DNA from: CAYSYY01 sp964576115 [NCBI: uncultured Gemmatimonadota bacterium]
GTDB lineage: Bacteria > Blakebacterota > Blakebacteria > Blakebacterales
Direction: 5' to 3'
Length of the DNA: 62,857 nt
NCBI GenBank assembly: GCA_964576115.1
Contig: CAZNUA010000018.1
Coordinates: 1-62,857, forward strand
Part shown: piece after piece, positions 57,428 to 62,857 of the stretch
How positions within the stretch are numbered: position 1 is the first letter of the stretch
How the letters are laid out: each line of letters begins with the position of its first letter
Notes under the pieces: generated by a model
What the model saw: only the letters and a program-made list of their open reading frames with translations
What the model was told of the DNA's origin: nothing
Database searches by the model: none
Translations under genes and position numbers: made by a program

Positions 57428-58192
57428 TCAGTCGCCCTGTTGATCGAGGGCTTCGGCGATATCATCGAGGACCTCACCGGCCGCCGCTTGCTGATCGGCG
57501 GCGGCGGTGATAGCCCGCCCGATCACGAGCAGCGACGAACCGGCGGCAACCGCCCGACCCGGACTCATGACCCGTTTCTGGTCCTCCCCGGCCGGGGTGG
57601 TCGTGCCCCGGATCCCCGGGGTGACGTACATGAAACCGGGTTCGAGTTCGGGGCGCAGGGTCTCCAGGTCGAGAGCCGAACAGACGATCCCGTCCAGACC
57701 GGCGGTAGCACTCAGATGTGCCAGCCGCAGGACCTGGGTCTCGAGATCGCCCGGCACGCCGCATTCGGTGTTCAGGATCTCTTCGTCGATGCTGGTCAGC
57801 ACGGTTACGGCAACGATCTTCGGGCGCCGACGGCCGGCTCCGGCTGCGCTCTCGGCTCCCTCGCGGGCCGCTTCCATCATCGCCCGCCCCCCCGCGGCGT
57901 GTACGTTGAACAGGCTGACGCCGAGTTCGGCCGCGGCCCGGGCCGCCCCGCGCACCGTATTGGGGATGTCGTGGTATTTCAGGTCGAGGAAAACCCCGCT
58001 GCCGGACCGATGGACTTCATCGATCACCGCCGGCCCGAACCGGGTATACGATTCCTTGCCGATCTTGAAGATGCCGACGAAAGAGCCGAGCAGTTCCAGC
58101 CGCTCCCGGATATCGGCCAGGCTGTCGAGGCCGTCCAGGGGCAGACAGACCATCGCCCGGGCCGCTTCCCGGGCTGCTGAGAGCTGGCTCAC
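57428..58192 (-). CDS. pyrF: Orotidine 5'-phosphate decarboxylase
   Basis: A 254-residue OMP decarboxylase, the last step of UMP synthesis. Catalytic Asp-Lys-Asp in GVFLDLKYHDIPNTV, phosphate-binding VTPGIRG near residue 191, and LFNVHAAGG. GTG start at 58192 chosen for AAAGGAG seven bases upstream; an earlier in-frame GTG at 58210 is possible. It lies 21 bases after pyrE on the same strand and 43 bases before pyrDK. Confidence 0.95.
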   Translation of the reverse strand: MSQLSAAREAARAMVCLPLDGLDSLADIRERLELLGSFVGIFKIGKESYTRFGPAVIDEVHRSGSGVFLDLKYHDIPNTVRGAARAAAELGVSLFNVHAAGGRAMMEAAREGAESAAGAGRRRPKIVAVTVLTSIDEEILNTECGVPGDLETQVLRLAHLSATAGLDGIVCSALDLETLRPELEPGFMYVTPGIRGTTTPAGEDQKRVMSPGRAVAAGSSLLVIGRAITAAADQQAAAGEVLDDIAEALDQQGD

Positions 58193-58213
58193 GTTCCGGC
58201 TCCTTTCCACCGC

Positions 58214-58897
58214 TCACTCGACTTTCGGAAACCCGTGCTTCTCGCCCCAGCCGAAGGGATCGCGGCGCCACTCGTCGAGCAGGGCGAGCTCGTCGTCGGT
58301 AAAACTGCCGCTCTCGCGGGCGGTGGCGAGCAGAACATCGAAAGTCAGCAGAGAACGGACCGTGCAGGGGGGCTCGAGGGCCCCAAAGGCTTCGGCGGCC
58401 CGCTCCAGACCGTAGCTGAAGATCGCGAAGCAGTGATCGGCACGCCCGTTGGCCTCGCGCACGGCCTCGACCGCGCGGGCCGAACTGCCCCCGGTCGAAA
58501 CCAGGTCCTCGATCACCACCACCCGCCGTCCTTCCAGATCGCGGTCGGCATCGATCCCCTCGATGCGGTTCTTCAGACCGTGCCCCTTCGGTTTATCCCG
58601 GATGTAGATGAAGGGCAGGGAGAGGTGGTCGGCCAGAGAAGCGCCGTGGGGGATCCCGGCCGTGGCTGTGCCGGCGACTACCTCCGGATCGGCCCCGGCC
58701 CCGGCGATGAGATCGGCCAGGCCGGCCACGATCACCTTCCGTATCCCGGGATGGAAGAGAAACATACGGTTGTCGTTGTAGATCGGCATGCGGTAACCCG
58801 AAGCCCACTGAAAGGGATCCCCGGGACTCAACTTGATGGCGCCGATCCGCAGACCCTCGCCAGCGATGATGCGTCCGATCTCGTCGATGGTCCTCAA
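58214..58897 (-). CDS. pyrE: Orotate phosphoribosyltransferase
   Basis: A 227-residue enzyme attaching PRPP-derived ribose-5-phosphate to orotate. The PRPP loop is RRVVVIEDLVSTGGSSARAV (about 115-134). SGYRMPIYNDNR and AGTATAGIPHG form the orotate-side loops. A C-terminal extension (LLTFDVLLATARESGSF...) is present. The TTG at 58897 is the only credible start: GGAGGAGGG lies directly upstream and the next in-frame ATG removes the conserved N-terminus. First gene of the pyrE-pyrF-pyrDK cluster. Confidence 0.93.
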   Translation of the reverse strand: MRTIDEIGRIIAGEGLRIGAIKLSPGDPFQWASGYRMPIYNDNRMFLFHPGIRKVIVAGLADLIAGAGADPEVVAGTATAGIPHGASLADHLSLPFIYIRDKPKGHGLKNRIEGIDADRDLEGRRVVVIEDLVSTGGSSARAVEAVREANGRADHCFAIFSYGLERAAEAFGALEPPCTVRSLLTFDVLLATARESGSFTDDELALLDEWRRDPFGWGEKHGFPKVE

Positions 58898-58992
58898 CCC
58901 TCCTCCGCCCGGGCGGGCTCGGCGTATTGTACGCCTTCGGGCCGGAGGGTCCAACCGCGATTCAAGCGGCCGGCGGCGATTGCCCCGGGGGT

Positions 58993-60306
58993 TCAGGCGG
59001 GCGGGGGGATCTGGAGTCGATAGCGGCGCACGATCGGCCGGCCCTCGTCGTCTACGGTCAGGCAGATGAAAGAGTCGCCTTCGATGACAGGCTCCGGTTG
59101 CGACGCAAAGCCTTCCGGCACGGGCACCCGCCCCAGGTAGCGGCCGGTTGCCTCCTCGAAGACCTCGAACCAGGTGTCCTCGGCCCAGGCCGGGGAGCGT
59201 TCCCACCCGCGCCAGTCGTCGGGTTCGGTCCAGCCCTCGACCGGCCGGCCCTCGCCGGTGCGAAGTACCCAGAGGCGACCGCTGCGGTCGGGGATGACGG
59301 CGGCGTACCACGGTTTGGTGTCCGGGATCTGGGGCCCGTTCCAGGCCCAGCCGGGCCGGAAGTGCCGCATGATGGCCTGAACCCGGCGCGTGTACCACGC
59401 CTTCTCGGTTCCAAGCACCCGGACCGGCTCGGCGGTGCGCTCGATGACGGTGCGCCGGCCGTCAGGGTAGTGGACCTCGAAGCGATAGTCAGCTGCATAG
59501 CCGGTGATGAGAGCGCCCTCCCAGGTCAGGCTCCAGACCTCCTGGGGACCGAAGGGCACCGGCTCGGGGCGGTAGTTCCCCTGCTCATCGGCCACGGCGG
59601 TCAGAATAAAGTGCTCGTGTTCGTATTCGGGCAGGCGCAGGGTGTCGATGATGGCGCCGGTTGCATCGAGGGCGAAGAAAATATAGGTGTTCACGTACCC
59701 CAGGTCGGTCTCGGGTGCCGGACGGTAGGTGAATTGCGTTACGATCGGCACTCCGGTACGGGTGACGCGCAGCAGCAGGTTCGATCCGCTCAACCCTCCC
59801 TGCAGACCGGGGTGCAGGGTCTCGAGGTACTCCCCCTCGAGGGTGAAGCGGTGCAGGATGCCGCCCACCCCCTCGCGCACGATCAGAAGCTCCTTGACCG
59901 GATCGATCCCCACATCGGTCGGCCAGATCAGTTCGCCCGGCCCGCGGCCCTGGCGGCCGATGTTCCCGACGTGGTTCCCGGCCCGGTCGTACACCTTGAT
60001 GGTGTAATAGGAAGCATCGCAGATGTAGACCCGGTCGGCGGTGGCGTCGATACCGACAACTTCTCCGAGCAGGTCGTGTTCGCCCCGGGTTTCGGTCCCG
60101 ATGGCGGCTTCTTCGATCAGACGTCCCTCGCCGCTCCAGACCGAACCCCCGGTGGTCCGGACGATCAGGGTGGTTCCCTCGGTGGTCGTCTCGCCCTGCC
60201 AGTCACCGGTCTGCCCGTTACTCTGCGGGGCGGCGTTGCAGGCGGTCAGGAGGATCAGCATCCCGATCGAGGTGATGAGCCGTTCGTGCTGAAAACGGGA
60301 TGTCAT
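58993..60306 (-). CDS. Beta-propeller lipoprotein (second copy)
   Basis: A 437-residue lipoprotein, paralogue of 20041-21342. Signal with lipobox ILLTAC (Cys23). Blade repeats include VYICDASYYTIKVYDRAGNHVGNIGRQGRGPGEL and LTLEGEYLETLHPG, and the shared segment WNGPQIPDTKPWY is followed by DRSGRLWVLRTGEG. The C-terminus ends GRPIVRRYRLQI, matching the end of the other copy. Unknown function. AAAGGAG lies eight bases before the ATG. Same strand as the pyr genes, 95 bases upstream of pyrE. Confidence 0.82.
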   Translation of the reverse strand: MTSRFQHERLITSIGMLILLTACNAAPQSNGQTGDWQGETTTEGTTLIVRTTGGSVWSGEGRLIEEAAIGTETRGEHDLLGEVVGIDATADRVYICDASYYTIKVYDRAGNHVGNIGRQGRGPGELIWPTDVGIDPVKELLIVREGVGGILHRFTLEGEYLETLHPGLQGGLSGSNLLLRVTRTGVPIVTQFTYRPAPETDLGYVNTYIFFALDATGAIIDTLRLPEYEHEHFILTAVADEQGNYRPEPVPFGPQEVWSLTWEGALITGYAADYRFEVHYPDGRRTVIERTAEPVRVLGTEKAWYTRRVQAIMRHFRPGWAWNGPQIPDTKPWYAAVIPDRSGRLWVLRTGEGRPVEGWTEPDDWRGWERSPAWAEDTWFEVFEEATGRYLGRVPVPEGFASQPEPVIEGDSFICLTVDDEGRPIVRRYRLQIPPPA

Positions 60307-60426
60307 GATCGTGCTCCTTTTGGAGTGAGACCGGGCGCGTACTCCCTCAAACGAGGTCCCGGGGGTATAGTTCTGCAACAGTGCAGGCAACCGTCCGGTT
60401 CGCAGTCCCTGCCGTCGGCTGATGAT

Positions 60427-62376
60427 TCAGCGTGTCCGCTCCCGCACCGGCAGGACGAGCCGCGAAGGATAGACTGCGTTCCTCTCGACCGTGATGGCCG
60501 GCATTCCCTGCTCGGGGCAGCGGTGCGCCATCGACTCGTCGTGCCCGGCGATCGCCACGCGGATGGCGTGCCCGGCCCGAAACACGGTGGAGAAGGGCAG
60601 CAGGGTGAGGCCGATCTCGGTGACCTCGCCCGGCACCAGGGGTGCCGCGTCTCCGGTCCTGAAAGTGTGGTAGATCCCGAGCGGCACGAAGGGGGCCTGC
60701 GTTGGATCCTTCTCTTTCCGATGGCGGGCCCGGAGCATCCCCTCGGTGAGATAGGTCACCCTCCCGTCGGGTGAGACGTCCTCCAGATAGACATGGAAGG
60801 CGCCGTCCTCGAAGTCGGATGAAACGTACAGGCGCACCGTCGGACTGCCGGTCATCTCCAGGTCGGCCGGGAGCGGAGCCGAGGTGTAGACCAGGAGTTT
60901 TTCGTCTTCCTCGCGGCGGTCGCCGTAGTGCACCTGATTTCCCATCTGGGCCATCCAGCGGTTTTCGTCGCCGGTCGTGGCGGTGAAATCGACCTCATAG
61001 CGGTCGTTCCCTTGCCGACCCGCGGGGCTGTCGTTCGCCAGGAGGTTGTCCGGCGCGAAGTACCAGGTCCGGTCGGCGATCCCCGCGGGGGGCCAGGTGG
61101 GCGTCACGGTCCACTCGTTCAAGCCGTAAGTGAAGTAGAGGATGCGTCTGGGCTCGCTTTCATTCGTGCCCGCTTTCAGGTGGCGATCGAACCAGGTGAA
61201 CATGTCCTCGCAGATGTCGGACGGCGCTTCCTCGAAACCGGGCGCCCGTCCCTGGTCACCGAAGAGATCCACGATGTTGCTCAGCTGATGTCCGGTCGGC
61301 CCGATTACCACTTTCTGGGGTGAAGCGAAGGTCAGATACTTTGACAGCACGCCCTTGGCGACCTCGGCGTCGAGCCATCCGGCCCGGGTGTAGGTGTTGA
61401 CGCCCGCCGCTTCGATCCGGGCCCGGTAGGTGTACAGGGCGACGTCCTCCACCGCACAGGCGAACCCGGGCATGGTCTGATCCGTGTACTCGATCTGCTC
61501 GAGATAGGCGTAGAGCCCGGTATTTTCCCGCCTGTCTCGCAAGGCCTGTTCGAAGATCGCGAGGTCGCCGGCCTCCGTCGGTCGGCGAAGACCCCGGATG
61601 AGCGACCGGTAGAACAGTTTCTGGAACAAGGAGAGTTCCTCCACCCCCTCGGAGAGCGCGAAGAGGCTGTCCATATCGTCCAGGTCCATGGCTTTGATCA
61701 TCCGCGCCCAGGCGTGGATGAACTCCGCCGAGCCCAGTCCTCCGGGCCGGATGACCGTATAAGGATCGAAATCGGGAGCGACGACGTGGACGGCCTGCAG
61801 GGCGGGATGCCCGGTGGCGCAGCTGACCTCGGCGGTGGTGCCCGAGTAGGAACCGCCCATGGCCCCGACGTGCCCGTTCGACCACGGCTGATCGACGATC
61901 CAGTCGAAGCCGGCCGAAATGGCGTCGACCTCGTTCGGCGGGTACTCCGCCGGTCTCGGCCCGCTCGACTGGCAGGAACCGGGGGACTGGATCCGGACGA
62001 AGGCATACCCCCTGGTCGTGAATCGCGCCGCCGGGCCCTGATTGAGGTCGGCCTGCAGGCCCCAGGTCTGCAGCACCTGGTAGAGCCAGCCGGGGTCGTA
62101 TTCCTCGAGATATCGGGAGGTCTCGATCACCGTCGGGATCCTCTGGCCCGATTCGAGGTCCTCCGGCAGCCAGGCACTGATCCAGATCTGTGTCCGGGAG
62201 TCGAGTGCGAGATAAGTCGTGACGTTCACCGGCCAGCCGGCCGGGATCGTCCTGCGGGTGTAATCGGGCGCGAACGCGATCCCGATTCCGACGAACAGGA
62301 CCAGCACGCCGCCAACCGCACCGAGCCCGATTCCGATCCAATGGAAAATGGATTTCCGGTTCTTCCTGCGACTCAT
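60427..62376 (-). CDS. CocE/NonD-family S15-like hydrolase
   Basis: A 649-residue alpha/beta hydrolase with an N-terminal membrane anchor (about 12-34). The nucleophile elbow GAMGGSYSGTTAEV places Ser at 176; the Asp lies in AGWLDAEVAKG and the His in IGPTGHQLSN. The C-terminal jelly-roll domain of X-Pro dipeptidyl-peptidases follows (TSAPLPADLEMTGSPTVRLYV to the end). Members cleave esters such as acyl alkaloids, or peptides after proline. Predicted location is periplasmic or membrane-bound. Confidence 0.88.
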   Translation of the reverse strand: MSRRKNRKSIFHWIGIGLGAVGGVLVLFVGIGIAFAPDYTRRTIPAGWPVNVTTYLALDSRTQIWISAWLPEDLESGQRIPTVIETSRYLEEYDPGWLYQVLQTWGLQADLNQGPAARFTTRGYAFVRIQSPGSCQSSGPRPAEYPPNEVDAISAGFDWIVDQPWSNGHVGAMGGSYSGTTAEVSCATGHPALQAVHVVAPDFDPYTVIRPGGLGSAEFIHAWARMIKAMDLDDMDSLFALSEGVEELSLFQKLFYRSLIRGLRRPTEAGDLAIFEQALRDRRENTGLYAYLEQIEYTDQTMPGFACAVEDVALYTYRARIEAAGVNTYTRAGWLDAEVAKGVLSKYLTFASPQKVVIGPTGHQLSNIVDLFGDQGRAPGFEEAPSDICEDMFTWFDRHLKAGTNESEPRRILYFTYGLNEWTVTPTWPPAGIADRTWYFAPDNLLANDSPAGRQGNDRYEVDFTATTGDENRWMAQMGNQVHYGDRREEDEKLLVYTSAPLPADLEMTGSPTVRLYVSSDFEDGAFHVYLEDVSPDGRVTYLTEGMLRARHRKEKDPTQAPFVPLGIYHTFRTGDAAPLVPGEVTEIGLTLLPFSTVFRAGHAIRVAIAGHDESMAHRCPEQGMPAITVERNAVYPSRLVLPVRERTR

Positions 62377-62619
62377 CCTGTTTGTCCCTTGTCTGTCGGC
62401 GATACACTGATCCCGGTGGGAGCGTTCCGGGACGCGGGAATATCTGTTCTACGAGGAACACCGGGCCTTCGGTTCCATCAATAGATTCCGCCTGTGACGG
62501 AAAGTATGCCCCCGTTGCGGTTCCTTGCGGAGCAGACCACCCTCATCCGCTGCGGGACCGGTGTCGTATATGGTCATGAGTGATCCGGGGGCACATCCCC
62601 GGCACCGGAGGAGATCCGG

Positions 62620-62857
62620 ATGTCAGACGTCGAACTGCTGAATCGAGCCCGTACCGGTGACGCCGGGGCCTTTTCGGCCCTGGTCGACCGCCACGCCGGC
62701 GCCGTCTGGAACTACCTGTACCGGTTCATGCCCGCCCGCGCCGACCGTGAGGACCTCTTACAGGATGTTCTCGTCAAGGCCTGGCTCCGGCTGAATTCCT
62801 ACGATCCGGGGCGCGGTGAGTTCCGGACCTGGCTTCTGCGCCTGGCCGCCACCACCT
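62620..62857 (+). CDS. ECF RNA polymerase sigma factor (truncated by window edge)
   Basis: ATG at 62620 with GGAGGAGAT five bases upstream, then an open frame to the right edge. The visible 79 residues are sigma-70 region 2: MSDVELLNRARTGDAGAF, then ADREDLLQDVLVKAWLRL and GEFRTWLLRLA. This is an ECF-type sigma factor controlling an extracytoplasmic stress or surface response. Any anti-sigma factor would lie beyond the window. Confidence 0.85.
   Translation, partial: MSDVELLNRARTGDAGAFSALVDRHAGAVWNYLYRFMPARADREDLLQDVLVKAWLRLNSYDPGRGEFRTWLLRLAATT

Noticed and set aside
60374-60387. CTGCA-ACAG-TGCAG dyad after the CocE gene
   Set aside because: Only 5-base arms, no T-tract and no promoter context; could be chance in this base composition.

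Overview
GC-rich, densely coded bacterial DNA from a diderm (Gram-negative type) organism. Evidence for an outer membrane and periplasm: two DUF5916-type outer-membrane barrels, several lipobox proteins, a Tat-exported glycosidase and secreted hydrolases. The repertoire (five ADOP-type 'orphan' FtsX/MacB permeases, PadR regulators, DUF4097, DUF5916, GH13_18, CocE hydrolase) fits Gemmatimonadota, Acidobacteriota, Candidatus Krumholzibacteriota or related FCB-type lineages. I cannot place it more precisely from sequence alone. No rRNA, tRNA, CRISPR array, insertion sequence or prophage is visible. GTG and TTG starts are common, and many neighbours overlap by 4-16 bases.

Layout. 1-4 kb: tail of a membrane protein, a DUF5916 barrel and a C69 dipeptidase, ended by a bidirectional terminator shared with convergent icd. 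The isocitrate dehydrogenase carries a four-cysteine insert next to its active-site loop. 5.5-30 kb: five ADOP permeases (four with their own PadR gene), interrupted by a membrane-protein/winged-helix cassette, a TPR protein, a beta-propeller lipoprotein, a VapBC toxin-antitoxin pair, an SSS symporter with a 39-aa companion ORF, a GH13_18 sugar phosphorylase and a secreted HExxH metalloprotease. 30-39 kb: a second membrane-protein/winged-helix cassette, a second DUF5916 barrel, an EamA exporter, and an NhaC-type antiporter coupled to a lipoprotein alpha-galactosidase. 39-46 kb: VTT membrane protein with signal peptidase I, CDF metal efflux, Nudix hydrolase, a DUF4097 repeat protein, and an ArsP-like permease/redox-disulfide/ArsR operon. 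46-51 kb: GH43, a membrane protein and a NatAB-like ABC exporter. 51-55.7 kb: Rieske protein, two lipoproteins, a UPF0316 protein, a serine hydrolase and a CoA-type Nudix enzyme. 55.7-62.4 kb: pyrE-pyrF-pyrD/K (a fused dihydroorotate dehydrogenase), a second propeller lipoprotein and a CocE-type hydrolase. The right edge cuts an ECF sigma factor gene.

How it fits together. The common theme is cell-envelope proteins under local autoregulators. Most small regulator cassettes (PadR-ADOP, membrane protein-winged helix, VapBC, ArsP-ArsR) have a visible dyad or repeat lying on or inside a sigma70-like promoter, and each dyad has a different sequence. This suggests duplicated regulator-membrane protein modules with insulated regulation. 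The carbohydrate genes (GH13_18, GH36, GH43) and their transporters suggest growth on plant or algal oligosaccharides.
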